From Coccinella septempunctata (lineage: Eukaryota; Arthropoda; Insecta; Coleoptera; Coccinellidae), in assembly GCF_907165205.1 (NCBI RefSeq), contig NC_058192.1, positions 7,812,001 through 7,876,000 on the forward strand: DNA of 64,000 nt, read 5' to 3'. The notes under the pieces were generated by a model, which saw nothing but the letters and a program-made list of their open reading frames with translations, was not told the origin of the DNA and did not search any database. Position numbers and translations under genes: made by a program. The number at the start of each line of letters is the position of its first letter. Position 1 is the first letter of the stretch. Of the stretch, positions 38,415-50,300 are shown piece by piece.

Positions 38415-38779
38415 TTTTCCTGAGATATGACTTTATTTCATCAAAACTAATTTTTCATTTTACTTTTCCCAATTTCCCATTCATGAAGTTTTTTTACTAG
38501 AGGTTATCTGCGATCAGTGACAGTAGTGACAGGAAAAATCTGTCTGGGGTGTGTTCATTAACTTACTCCGAGAGTAGAGTATGAGTATGGTCATGCTCAG
38601 AGAGCATACTCTGAGGAACTAAAAGTACGTTTGTGAACGCTTCGGGTAATCAGAGCTTACTCAGAGCTTGCTCAGAGTAAGTTTGTGAACGCAACCCTGT
38701 GGTAGAAGCACACAGTTTGATCTCTTTGGTTATGTTAAAAAAGCACAATAATTTATAAAATTTATCTAAGCATTTTAGA
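38415..38779. promoter_or_regulatory. shared promoter interval mRpL3 / mRpS18B
   Basis: 365 bp separate the two opposite start codons, and both products are mitoribosomal. A short terminal-inverted-repeat element occupies 156 bp of it, so little single-copy sequence remains for both promoters and 5' leaders. Co-regulation is inference. Confidence 0.55.
38544..38699. mobile_element. 156-bp MITE-like element in the mRpL3/mRpS18B promoter
   Basis: The left end CTGGGGTGTGTTCATTAACT and the reverse complement of the right end CAGGGTTGCGTTCACAAACT align over more than 24 bp and continue into ACTCNGAG. The interior is built of short repeats of CAGAGCTTACT and CAGAGCTTGCT type. No open frame is present. 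CAGGG ends resemble those of some hAT-like elements, but no 8-bp target duplication is visible, so superfamily is unsettled. Confidence 0.65.
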
Positions 38780-39334
38780 ATGTTTTCATTCACGTTTTTG
38801 AGAAATTCCATAAGTAAACCAATTTGGTCCAGGAATATTACCATTTCATCAATTCTAAGAAACGAGAATATCAAAGACAATATCACACTTGAATACCGAG
38901 AGGTCACAAAAGATAGGTCACAAATTATTCCTGTAGAAACCAGTATTAAATATTTGAAGAGTCCTGCTTACCAACAAACTTACGGCTCTGATCCTGTATG
39001 GAAGCTTTATAGAAGAAATCACAAAGGAAGAATACCACCCAAGAAAACCAGGAAAACTTGTATCAGAGCAGGTGTTATATCTACTGGAAATCCTTGTCCT
39101 ATATGCAGAGATGAGTACCTAGTTTTAAGTGAACATAACACTGAATTACTTAAGCAGTTTGTTTGTCCCCATACCGGAGAAATATTGAGTTTCAGTAAAA
39201 CTGGTTTATGTCAGGTGAAACATACACAGTTGTTAGTTGCACTAAAAAGAGCTTATAATTTTGGCCTTTTAACTTTTGATGTTCCCTTTAGGGCATATGA
39301 TTACACTGATTATTATAAAGTAGCTGACAATTGA
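38780..39334 (+). CDS. mRpS18B: mitochondrial ribosomal protein S18B (bS18m family)
   Basis: A single uninterrupted exon of 184 codons. The blocks SPAYQQTYGSDPVWKLYRRN, GRIPPKKTRKTCIRAG and GNPCPICRDEYLVLSEHN and the later FVCPHTG match MRPS18B, including the zinc-binding CPIC pair and CPH. It is shorter than the human protein (258 aa), which has an extended C-terminal tail. The N-terminus is rich in Arg, Ser and hydrophobics, consistent with mitochondrial import. The TGA stop (39332-39334) is only two bases before the ATG of PYROXD1 on the same strand, with no space for a terminator or promoter. Confidence 0.96.
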   Translation: MFSFTFLRNSISKPIWSRNITISSILRNENIKDNITLEYREVTKDRSQIIPVETSIKYLKSPAYQQTYGSDPVWKLYRRNHKGRIPPKKTRKTCIRAGVISTGNPCPICRDEYLVLSEHNTELLKQFVCPHTGEILSFSKTGLCQVKHTQLLVALKRAYNFGLLTFDVPFRAYDYTDYYKVADN

Positions 39335-39336
39335 TC

Positions 39337-40716
39337 ATGGAAGCTACATTCGTTATAATAGGAGGGGGTATTGCAGGAGTCAGTTGTGCGGAGTCTTTGT
39401 CAATTTTGGATTCTGATAATTCAGTTATTTTATTGAGTGAGTCTGCATTAATCAAGACAGCTACAAATGTTTTTGCGATAACTAGAACTCTCACCAGTTT
39501 TGAAGTTAAAGAAGATAATTTTGATAGTTTTATTAGTAGATATCCGAATGTTAAAGTAATACATGATACATTAGAGAAAATTAATGAAGATTCTCACACA
39601 ATCAAAACTAAATCTCAGTTAACCATTAAATATAGATATCTATGCTTGTGTACTGGAGCAACACCTAAATTAATACCTCAAGCCAATAATTATCCAGAAA
39701 TTCTGGGTATCAGAGATACAGACTCTGTAGAACTGCTGGTCTCAAAATTGAGTAAATCTAAACGAATTGCTATAGTAGGAAATGGAGGCATTGCAACAGA
39801 ATTAATATACCAAATTAAAAATGTTGAAACACATTGGATAATAAAAGATAAACATATTTCCGCTACATTTGTTGATCCGGGAGCTGCAGAATTCTTCAAT
39901 GAAGGAATACTGGAGAATAAACCAACTGAAACAATTGTATGTAAAAGAATAAGATATAACGAAGAAAATGTTGCAAGAAGAGGGGCGGCTTTGGGTCCTG
40001 ATTGGTACAAAAATCTCAATATATCTGGATCAAACTCAGAAGGTGGAAAGAAAATAATTATTCATTATGAAGTTGAAGTTAAAGATATTCATAAAGAAGA
40101 AAATGGCTCCCTTGAGTTGATCTTAACAAATAATGAGAAAGTTCATTGTGATCTTGTTGTATCAGCTACCGGAGTATGTCCAAATTTGAGTTTTACTTGT
40201 GATAAACTTCAGTTATCTAAAGATGGCTTCATTAACGTTGATGAATTCATGAGAACTTCTGTAAAGGATGTTTATGCAGCAGGAGATGTTTGTAATGCAA
40301 ATTGGGAGCCTGCAAAACATTGGTTTCAGATGAAATTGTGGACTCAGGCAAGACATATGGGTTGTTATGCAGCTAAATCCATGTATGGTGCTCTTTCAAA
40401 AGAGGAAGTACTTCAAGATTTTTGTTTTGAAATTTTTTCTCATTCAACAAAACTTTTTGGATTCAAAGTGATTTTATTGGGTTTATTCAATGGCCAGAAG
40501 CTCGGCACAAACTATGAGATCTTATTGAGGATGACTAAAAAGCAGGAGTATGTGAAGTTTGTTCTTGAAAATAATAAACTACAAGGTGCCATTCTAATTG
40601 GTGATACAGATTTGGAAGAGATGTGTGAAAATCTTATATTGAACCAGTTGGATTTATCTCCTTTTGGTGATGATATACTTAATCCTGACATAGACATTGA
40701 AGATTACTTTGATTAA
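39337..40716 (+). CDS. PYROXD1: pyridine nucleotide-disulfide oxidoreductase domain protein 1
   Basis: A single exon of 459 codons. The protein has an N-terminal FAD-binding Rossmann motif (FVIIGGGIAGVSCAE), an inner NAD(P)H-binding motif (IAIVGNGGIATELIYQ), the second FAD motif (VYAAGDVCNANWEPA) and a PYROXD1-type C-terminal domain (WTQARHMGCYAAKSMYG). PYROXD1 lacks the redox-active CxxxxC of classical disulfide reductases. In animals it is a nuclear/cytoplasmic oxidoreductase; human PYROXD1 protects the tRNA ligase complex RTCB from oxidation. The start is the first ATG after mRpS18B; its context is GATCATGG. Being 2 nt downstream of another stop, it must be translated by reinitiation, leaky scanning or from a separate transcript. 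The gene is intronless here, unlike the human one. Confidence 0.95.
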   Translation: MEATFVIIGGGIAGVSCAESLSILDSDNSVILLSESALIKTATNVFAITRTLTSFEVKEDNFDSFISRYPNVKVIHDTLEKINEDSHTIKTKSQLTIKYRYLCLCTGATPKLIPQANNYPEILGIRDTDSVELLVSKLSKSKRIAIVGNGGIATELIYQIKNVETHWIIKDKHISATFVDPGAAEFFNEGILENKPTETIVCKRIRYNEENVARRGAALGPDWYKNLNISGSNSEGGKKIIIHYEVEVKDIHKEENGSLELILTNNEKVHCDLVVSATGVCPNLSFTCDKLQLSKDGFINVDEFMRTSVKDVYAAGDVCNANWEPAKHWFQMKLWTQARHMGCYAAKSMYGALSKEEVLQDFCFEIFSHSTKLFGFKVILLGLFNGQKLGTNYEILLRMTKKQEYVKFVLENNKLQGAILIGDTDLEEMCENLILNQLDLSPFGDDILNPDIDIEDYFD

Positions 40717-40720
40717 TAAA
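40715..40720 (+). terminator. poly(A) signal overlapping the PYROXD1 stop codon
   Basis: AATAAA begins at the second base of the TAA stop. A further AATAAA occurs near 40810. If the first is used, the 3' untranslated region would be only some 20 nt. Confidence 0.5.
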
Positions 40721-41184
40721 AAATATCAATTCTGCTACTTTTTTCTTTCTGTTTAGATGAAAAACTTTCCTCTATTTATCTTTCAGCTTATATAAATGAT
40801 TTATTAATATAATAAATTATCGCCAATTATAATCTTCGTAATAATAGACATGAAAATGACTTGCTAAAAACAAATCCAGAGCATCTGCCTCTGAAATAAA
40901 AAAAAAAGTGTTTTTATAAAACCAATTTAATTTTCAAAGAAATAATTATGTTTGTAAGGAATAATATTTATTATATAATATCTCTGTAGTAAGTATAGTT
41001 ATGTATATTACAAACTAATGTACATATAAAAACTAAGACATTCAATTTGATATTTTTGGTCAAGTTCTTCTCTTGAAAAGATCAGTCACACTTTCCTGAA
41101 AAAATGTTTTGTATACTAATATACATAATTTAATGGTAATGAATAAAATTATATTCAAAAAATATTCTGGTCAGGCTAGCATTA

Positions 41185-43647
41185 TCAGTCATTCATTAAA
41201 GAATTCTCATATAAATTTTGCTCATTTCTTAATTCTCCTTTTTGAATCAGATTCAGAAGTAGGTGTTCATATTTTTGTACAGATTTGTTGATTGTTGCAT
41301 ATAGAATATCCAAATCTTCATTTATATCTGGTGGTTGTATGTGTGCAAGTGATCTGTACAATATATTTATTGATGATATTATATCCTTTTCTTGGAGTTT
41401 TTTCGATTTTGTGAAACGCCAATTTATGTTTTTCATCATATCATCAACGCTTTTATATTTTCCCAAGCAGTTTAAATCTTTCAGTGTTAATGTTGCCTGT
41501 TTTTTATTCTTATAATCTGTCAATATAAGATCACTTTGTGAGTTTGAATAATAATTCACATAATTTTTCCTACACCAATCTGTAACAATACTGAATTCAG
41601 AAGATATATTTGTTTCTATATTATCTTTCAGTACACATTCAAGTTCTTCCAAAAAATTTGATTTATAGGGTGTTAGTTCTATAGATTTGCTATAATCCGA
41701 CAGAATTCTCCTTTTAGATTCTAGTTCTTCTTTAAGGTTCTCAAGCTGTACATAAGATGTGAGTTGGGCTGCTTTACTTTCTTCAAATTTTTTTTTCCAG
41801 GTTACTTCGGCTTCTGCTAACTTACTTTCAGTTTCATTGAGCCTGATTCTTAATTTTTCGAGTTCCCTTATTTGACTTTCATTTCTCTCATCAAGTTGTA
41901 GAAATTTCTCAGAATTCATTGTGTTTTCATAATTACTCTGTAGTAACTTGAGTTTTAAAACTTGGGATTTTAAGTCCCTGATAATTTTTTCTTGAGGATT
42001 CTCGTTTACTTGTGCTTTATTTACTATCTGTTGTGCTTTACAAGCAAATCTCAAGGTAGCTAGTGTTTCTTCCAAACACAAATTTGAAGGGCTAATTGTT
42101 GTCAACATAGTTGTAAGGGAATTTCCACCTATACTGTCCTAAAATTAACAAAATAACATAAAGAAATGAAATGGATGAATTGGGCATATAAGATATGAAA
42201 ACATCTTAAATTGGCAGTGGAATTATTGCACATACATTTTGCTAATTTTTTGCAGAGCATGGAATATTTTTTCTTATATGTACTTTTCTGAATTATCTCC
42301 AATACATTTTAATACTATTGAATATATTTTTACACTTACCTTCAGTAATCTAGTTAAAACAGAATCCCTGTAAGGTGCATGAGTTTTCTTATCAGCAAGG
42401 GATGAAATTACATGTGCCAAAGTCAGGAGGGATTTATTGATACTAATACTCTCACGATGCTTCTCTTCTAATCTTTGTGTGTTTTCTTTATTACTATTTC
42501 TTGATTTGTCATTCACTAGTCTCTCATTCCCAGCAAGGTCTACTAAACTTACACTACTCTTTCTACTTCTGCTGTCCTCATCACCATTATCAAAGCCATT
42601 TAAGAAATTCAGCTCTACTCTGAAAATACTGTGAGACCTAGATGATTGTTCATTCATACTTGTTGCAGCAATGGCTCGATTTTTATTGCCTATCAATAAC
42701 CAAAGCCGAATTTCTTCATAAGTTCTCACATCTTTTATGCTTAAATTTTCAACATAGGCTCCTGAAATAGGGTTCTCCCTGACTTTTAAGGTATTTCTTT
42801 TTGAGATGTCTTCAACAACCAATAAATCATAAATTTTCTCATTATATATTTCGAAATAACTAATCTTTAAATTGGCAGAGGAGTTATCTGGCAAATTATT
42901 TGTACGAACAATCAAATCTCTGCAAAATCTAGGAATTATTCCGGAATATTCATTGGAATCTATATCCGCATCACTTCTGCCCATCATACTGAAACTTTTT
43001 CCAGACCCAGTTTGACCATACGCTAGGAGACAGGCGTTGTATCCTTTGAAAGCTGATTCCAATAAGGGGGCACCAATGCATTGGTATATTTTCTCTTGTG
43101 AAACGTAGGCGGGATAATTTTCGTCGAACGACTGAAAAATGTGATCAACGTTGAATTTATACATGTTGATTTTTTTTCGCGCACCCGCATCCACGTACAA
43201 AGCATTGTTTCTGATATCTATTATATTTTTTTCTCCACCATTTAATATTTCTCTACTACTTATTGGTCGAATTCTTACGGCAACAGATATCTTATTTACG
43301 TCAGCTTCATCACCTTTTGAGTCTCCTTGGAAAATTTGTGTTTTGGTAGCAATTCCTGAATCCTGCGATGTTCTAGGGCTATTTGATTTTTTTTGGCGAT
43401 CTCTTGGGTATTCTGGCGAATAGGGGTTTTCAGAGCCATGAAATCTCGGGATATTTAATGGAGGAAAGTCTTCTGATATTGTTTCTTTTCCATTTTGTCC
43501 ATCGTTCGTATTTATAGGCGAAGGGTAACAAATCTTCGATTTCGGTATTTGATTGACGGTCTGCTCACCAAGTTTTAACGAAGTTTGAACTTTCACCGCC
43601 TTTTTTGGTGTACTAGTTGCCAAAAATTCCATTTCTTTATTCCTCAT
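41185..43647 (-). CDS. kinesin-3-type motor protein, divergent tandem copy (kinesin A)
   Basis: Two exons: 43647-42340 and 42138-41185, summing to 753 aa. The motor domain covers about residues 119-460, with the P-loop GQTGSGKS (211-218) and switch I SSRSHS. Switch II reads DLAGNER instead of the usual DLAGSER. The following helix region has an expanded, charged loop and SISINKSLLTLAHVISS where kinesins usually have INKSLxTLGKVI. A neck and coiled coil (NENPQEKIIRDLKSQVLKL) and a conserved tail follow. NENP-linked neck sequence and MMGRSDADID...GIIPRFCRDL resemble the KIF14/nebbish branch of kinesin-3, known from mitosis and cytokinesis. It is much shorter than KIF14. A second ATG at 43632 is also possible. 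It is a tandem paralog of kinesin B with the intron at the same place. Confidence 0.85.
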
Positions 43648-44377
43648 CTTGATGAATTATGTAATTTATATTTGCTGAAGTCTGCAGTGCCTATCTTTTT
43701 TCAGATTATTCGTACTATGTTCAGCTCGTGTGTTGTATTATATTTTTTGTATTACCGAATGATGTTTATCTTCGAAATCGCACATATGTGCGGAAATGTG
43801 CATTTTTGTGTCGGCGCATGCATTCGAAAACATATTGAAAACATTTCTAAGGCTGGCCATTGACGGTGGACCCGATGGAGCTTATACCTGGCAGGAGATT
43901 TTTCATTTTACTTTAATGTCTTTAATCGTCGATGTAGGGGTGCTTAGACTCTCAGGAGATTTCCTTGCATATTTCACGAGGAGAATGTTTTAGATGTTCA
44001 TTACCTCATATACAGGTTGTTTTAAGCGAAGTGTCAACTAGAGAACCAAATGAGATTTCTTTCTAAAAATTTGAGGGGTACAACAAATGGCCCGCATCTA
44101 TCAACTGAATTCTGAAATATTGTCGTCCAGGCCGTATTTTCCGTTATGCCGGAAGTTGACGTAACACTTTAAGTAGTTTAATTGAAAGTTCCAATTATCA
44201 AGAAAATAGGCTTGGAAAAGAAAACCAACAAAAGTAAAAATAAGTCACAATTTAATAGAAACAATAAAGTAACATCACATACAAAAAGGAACAGCTATAT
44301 TTAAAATTAAATAAATACAATAAAAAGTCAAATTCTTTACACAAGTTTGAAAAAGTCAATGTACTGATGAATACATT
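43648..44377. other. spacer between the tandem kinesin genes
   Basis: 730 bp holding the promoter of kinesin A and the 3' end of kinesin B. It includes a truncated copy of the GGGTGTTTCA-type repeat (44012-44100). No other gene was seen. Confidence 0.5.
44012..44100. repeat. truncated relative of the 810-bp TIR element
   Basis: The sequence ACAGGTTGTTTTAAGCGAAG followed by TGTCAACTAGAGAACC matches the left end of the element at 62758 in the same order (AGGGTGTTTCACGCCAAGTG, TGTCC, ACTAGAGAACC). The partner end is not found nearby. Confidence 0.6.
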
Positions 44378-46625
44378 TCACATGTTGAATGTGACATTTT
44401 TTGGTTCTCTTCTTTCTACAACTCCATTTATCAAAGCTGTTTCATATTTCTGGATAGCTTTGCTCATTTTGGCGTACAATATACTCAAGTCTTCATCTTC
44501 CTCTGGAGGCTGCACATCTGACAGTATTTTATATAATGCATTCATGGATTTCGTGATATTTGCTTTAGTAAGCTTTTTGGAGGATTTATTGACATTCCAA
44601 GTCAAGTTATTCAAGAAATCTCCAACATCCTTGTATTTTCCTAAACAACCCAAATCAGCAGAAGTTACTATGGTTTGTTTGTTATTTTTATAATCTATAA
44701 TCAGAAGAGCATTTCGGGAAATAGAGTAATTCAGAGAATTCATCTTACACCAATCAGTTATGGTTTCAAAATTTTGCGTTGATTCTATATTCCTATCATC
44801 TTCCAATACATCTTCAAGTTCTTCTAGGAAATTTGTTTTGTAGGGTGATAAGTGTACTGATTTTTCAGAGTATTTTATAATTCTCATTCTTGATTCTAAT
44901 TCTTCTTTCCTTTTTTCAATTTCTGCTAATTCCCTCAATCTGGCAGCATTGTTTTCTTCAAATCTCCTTCTCCAGGTTTTTTCAGCTTCAGATAATTTAT
45001 TCTCAGTTTCATTCAGTTTCTTTCTTAGATCCTCTAATTCCTCACACTCACTTGTGTTACTTATGTTATATTGTATGGAGATGTTTGAATCTAAGGATGA
45101 ACGTTCAAAGTTCTTCTTCAGAGATCTCAGTCTTGAGACTTCTGACCTTAATTCTCTGATCAATTTTTCATGTGGATTTTCATTAATTCTGGCTCTATTA
45201 ACTATAGACCTCGCTTGGCATGCATATCTGAGAGTGGCCAATGTTTCATCAACATGAAAATTTGAAGGAGTTATTGTGGCCAACATGGTGGTCATTGAAT
45301 TACCTCCTAAACTTTCCTGGAAAAGAAAATACTTAGAGAAGAGTCGTTGTTAATTCAATCAAGGTGAAACACCTTGATAGAACTGTAATATTGATTCCTT
45401 TATTCAAACTCGAATTGAATTATTTAGTTCTATCACTTACCCGTAAAAGCCAAGTCAAAACAGAATCCCTGTAAGGGACAAATTGGTTTCTTCTCAGATC
45501 AGCTAATGAAGAAATTACTTTTCCTAAAGTCATAAGGGATTTATTAATGCTCACACCTTGACGTATCCTTTCCTCATTATTATGTGAATTATTCAATCTT
45601 TCACTTCCAGCAAGATCCACCAAACTAACTCTGCTTCTTCGACTACTACCACCTTCACATAGACTATCATCACTACCATCAGTTAAACAAAGTTCAATAG
45701 TGAATATACTATGTGATCTTGAAGACTTTTCATTCATACTGGTTGCTGCAGTTGCACGATTTTTATTTCCTATCAATAACCAATTCCTTAGTTCGTTATA
45801 TGTTTTCACAGAATTAACGCTCAAATCTTCAACATAGGGCCCAAATGTTGGGTGTTCCCTTACTTTGAGAGCAATTTTATTGGACGAGTCACTAGTCAAC
45901 AGCAAGTCATGAATTTTTTCATTATAAATTTCGAAGTAACTGACATCAAGAGTAGCAGTACAATTATCTGGTAAATTATTTATTCGGTCAAATAAATCCC
46001 TGCAAAATCTAGGTATTATACCAGAATATTCTTCAGAATCTATATCTGCATCACTCCTTCCCATCATACTGAAACTCTTGCCTGATCCTGTTTGTCCATA
46101 AGCAAAGAGGCAAGCATTATATCCCTTGAACGCAGATTCCAATAAAGGCACTCCTAGGACTTGAAATACCTCTTTTTGGGAAGAATAAACGGAATCATTT
46201 TCATCACAGGGTCTGAAGATGTGATCATACTGAAATACATGATCTAGACAAACCCCTGAATTTCCTGTTGGACTAGATTGCACATGGAGATTATTTTTTT
46301 CAACAGTTACGACACTTGTTGCTCCTATATATGCCAGTTCTCTTGAGTTCATAGGACGAACCCTTACAGCAACAGACAAATTTCTAAGTTCATCTGTATT
46401 TCCATTATCGATTTCTTGACTAGCTCTAGACTTGTGTTTCACAGATTTTGGAGTTTCGAATACGACATTGCTAAAACATTCTGGTGTCCCGATGATAGGC
46501 TGGTTTTTTGGATGGATTTTGGGCGTGATTAAAGGTGTTCTTGGTGTAGAAGGTGCTGCAAATCCATTATTATTTATTCTGTTTGCCCTTCTTGTGCTGT
46601 TCGGGACCTTTGGTGTATGAGACAT
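44378..46625 (-). CDS. kinesin-3-type motor protein (kinesin B, KIF14/nebbish-like)
   Basis: Two exons: 46625-45441 and 45316-44378; 707 aa. An N-terminal Pro/Thr-rich head (residues 1-80) precedes a complete motor: P-loop GQTGSGKS (177-184), switch I SSRSHS, switch II DLAGSER, then GVSINKSLMTLGKVISSLAD. After the motor come TLRYACQARSIVNRARINEN, a kinesin-3-like neck (LIRELRSEVSRLRSL), a coiled coil and a tail shared with kinesin A (YKTNFLEELEDVLED, GCLGKYKDV). All nucleotide-handling residues look intact, so this copy should be an active microtubule motor. The exact ortholog is not certain; it is shorter than KIF14 and no FHA domain was recognised. It is head-to-head with the site-1 protease gene. 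Confidence 0.87.
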
Positions 46626-47351
46626 GGTATTTTGTTAATAATTCGGATTTATTTAAAGCACATCACACTAAACTAAATCACCAACCATGTTGTCCTTATC
46701 TGGAGACTCGATATACAAAATTTTCGGACATCGGACTTTCGAAAAAACCGTTAACCGCCTTTACAATCTGAAAAGTCAAATCACAGATAACAAATTCAAA
46801 ATAAATACGATTTCTATGGTTAAGTACCTAGGGATGCCCATCCCACCTACGAAAAACGATAGCCAAACTGCCAAATGTCAAAATTCTCATTCGGATAAAT
46901 CGATATTCACATTATTGATTGATATTTTTTATTTTTATCCCTATTCATCATTAAACAATGATCACTAGTCAATGAATATGCTGTTTAATTTTTGGATTTA
47001 CTAGAAATTCATATTTCTTCGAGTTTGAAGAAAAGGAAATTTGTTTGAAAATTTATGGTTTTGGTAGAGCACCTAAACTAAATTATTGTTCTATGCCTCA
47101 TAAAAATATTATTTTTTTTCATAATTATTTACATACTGCTGGCCTTTATTATGAATGAATTGGTTTTTTTTTGATAAAAAAAAAGTGAATAATAATGATT
47201 GATATTGATATCGAATTTGGAAAATGAACACATTCAACACTTCAAATTCAACTTTGTCAAATTTTTCTGAAACAACACTTCACTTGGAAAGCAAACGCTG
47301 TTGAATATAAACATGATTCCAATATGAGCCGACGTAAAAAGAAAGTTATTC
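46626..47351. promoter_or_regulatory. head-to-head interval kinesin B / site-1 protease
   Basis: 726 bp between opposite start codons, very AT-rich with poly(A) and poly(T) runs, and no coding feature. Shared promoter function is inferred from layout. Confidence 0.4.
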
Positions 47352-50300
47352 ATGAAAACGAACAGAATGTACTTTCCGATCTCATGTATGGTGTTCCTCG
47401 TTTTTCAGTTCTCAGTAGGAGTATCTTCAACTTCCGAAGATTATTTGGAATCACCCCTGTGCTGCAATTTTACAACTGAAAATGTTAAATTCGAATACTC
47501 TTCGCAATTGATTGAAAACGAATACATTGTTATGTTTAACAGTTATTACAAACACAATACTAGAGCTAATTATATCAACTCGGCATTGAACCTTTCTGGT
47601 ATAGAAAAATGGCAAATTATTGAAAGAGAAAATCCTGCAAGTGATTATCCTAGTGACTTTGATGTAGTTATAATTCATGAAGATGATCAAAAAGATGGAT
47701 TGAAAGCTTTAAATTCACACCCTTCAATAAAGCGGGTAACACCCCAAAGAATGGTAACAAGAACATTAAAATTTGTGAATGAAGATCATATTTGGAAAGG
47801 AAGACGCAGTCTCAATTTGAAAAGTCAATTTTGGCAGTCATCAGGACGTCATACTGGTAGACGTTTATTAAGAGCTGTACCCAGACAAATTACTTCTGTA
47901 TTAATGGCAGATACATTATGGAACATGGGTATAACTGGAAAAGGTATAAAAGTTGCTATATTCGATACGGGATTATCCAAGTCCCACCCACATTTCCGGA
48001 AAATTAAGGAACGAACTAACTGGACAAATGAAAAGACTTTTGATGATGGAATAGGTCATGGTACTTTTGTAGCTGGTGTTATTGCTTCAAGTAAAGAATG
48101 TCTTGGATTTGCTCCTGATTCTGAACTGCATATATTTCGTGTTTTCACCAATAATCAAGTATCCTACACTTCTTGGTTTCTGGATGCCTTCAATTATGCC
48201 ATTTTGAAGAAGATAAATGTTCTTAATTTGAGTATTGGCGGTCCCGATTTCAAAGACCACCCATTTGTGGATAAAGTATGGGAACTCACTGCTAACCACA
48301 TAATAATGGTCTCAGCTATAGGAAATGATGGACCACTTTATGGCACTCTGAATAATCCAGCTGATCAAATGGATGTTATAGGAGTAGGTGGAATCAACTT
48401 TGAAGATCAAATTGCAAAATTTTCCTCTCGAGGCATGACCACATGGGAACTTCCAAACGGCTATGGAAGAGTCAAGCCAGATATTGTTACTTATGGATCC
48501 GGTGTGAGAGGATCTAATATCAAAGGAGGATGTAGGGTATTGTCTGGTACTAGTGTAGCATCACCAGTTGTTGCTGGAGCTGTAACACTATTAGCTAGTG
48601 GGGTTCTCCACAAGGGTAATGATATCAACCCAGCAAGTATGAAACAGGCTCTTATGGCTTCTGCTCGAAGGTTACCTGGTGTAAACATGTTTGAACAAGG
48701 GCAAGGTAAATTGAACCTTGTCAAAGCATATCAAATTTTAAATAATTATAAGCCTCAAGCAAGCCTGAGTCCAAGTTATATAGACTTGAGCGAATGTCCC
48801 TATATGTGGCCGTACTGCACACAGCCTCTTTATTATGGAGCTATGCCCATTATTGTCAATATTACAATATTGAATGGATTGGGGGTATCAGGTTATATTA
48901 TAGATAAACCACAGTGGTTCTCATATACTCCCCAGCAAGGAAATCTTTTGGAAGTTTCAATTTCTTATTCAGAGATATTGTGGCCTTGGTCAGGTTGGTT
49001 GGCAGTAAGCTTAGGTGTAGCTCCTAGTGGATCCACCTATGATGGAATAGCTCATGGTCATATTTCTTTAACAGTGGAATCTCCAGCGGCAGCAGGTGAA
49101 TTAGAACCTAGAAGAAGTACTGTTACCTTGCCTATCAAAGCTAAAATTATTCCTACTCCCCCAAGACACAAGAGGATACTCTGGGATCAGTATCATAACC
49201 TACGTTATCCCCCTGGTTATTTTCCTAGGGACAACTTGAAAGTGAAGAATGACCCCTTGGATTGGAATGGAGACCATATACATACCAATTTCAAAGATAT
49301 GTATCAGAATTTGAGGAATTCTGGTTATTACATTGAAGTACTTGGAGCTCCTTTCACTTGTTTTGCCGCTTCTCAGTATGGAACACTTTTGATTGTTGAT
49401 CCAGAAGAAGAATTTTACCCAGAGGAGATATCGAAACTGAAGAGAGACGTTGATAGTGGCTTGTCTGTGATAGTTTTTGCTGATTGGTACAATACAACCA
49501 TCATGAAGAAAGTAAAGTTTTATGATGAAAACACTAGACAGTGGTGGATGCCCGATACGGGTGGTGCTAATGTGCCAGCTTTGAACGATTTATTGGCAGC
49601 TTGGGGAATCGCTCTAGGAGACAGAGTATTTGAAGGCGACTTCAAATTAAATAACCATGAAATGTATTTTGCATCAGGAACAAGCATATCTAAATTTCCA
49701 AGAAGTGGCTTGGTCATATCGAGAAAACTCAACGATCAAGGTATGCACATGCTTGGTGATATTACCAATGAAAAATTTGAGGTACCTGTGCTTGGCTTAC
49801 TCCAAACAAGAACTACTAACTCGAGTGGCCGTATCGTTATATATGGAGATTCTAATTGTATCGATACAAGTCATATTGAGAAAAGTTGTTATTGGATGTT
49901 AGATGCTATACTTGAATATACTTCAACGGGACATCTACCCTCTGTATTTTCCAACAACCATGAAGACAATTGGGATTCTAAGGTCGATACTGATTTACCC
50001 CTGAGAATGCTTGGAAATCGTCTCAATAGATTCTCAAAAGTTCTCGAAGGAAATCTTGGAGAATCCCAAACGAAACCTTTACCCCAATGCCCTCATTTGG
50101 TGTGGAGTCAACCGATTCCCCTTAATGTAACGGCACCCCCAAATTTATATCAAAGTCAAAAACTTTTGAGCTTAATGGAAGAAGAACTGGGACCATTAGG
50201 CATTGAAAATACTGTCAGAGATGTATCAGTTGAGGATGCAAATAGTCAGTCAAATGTATGGAGGTGGCGTAACAAACCAATGGAGGATATCTCAATGAGT

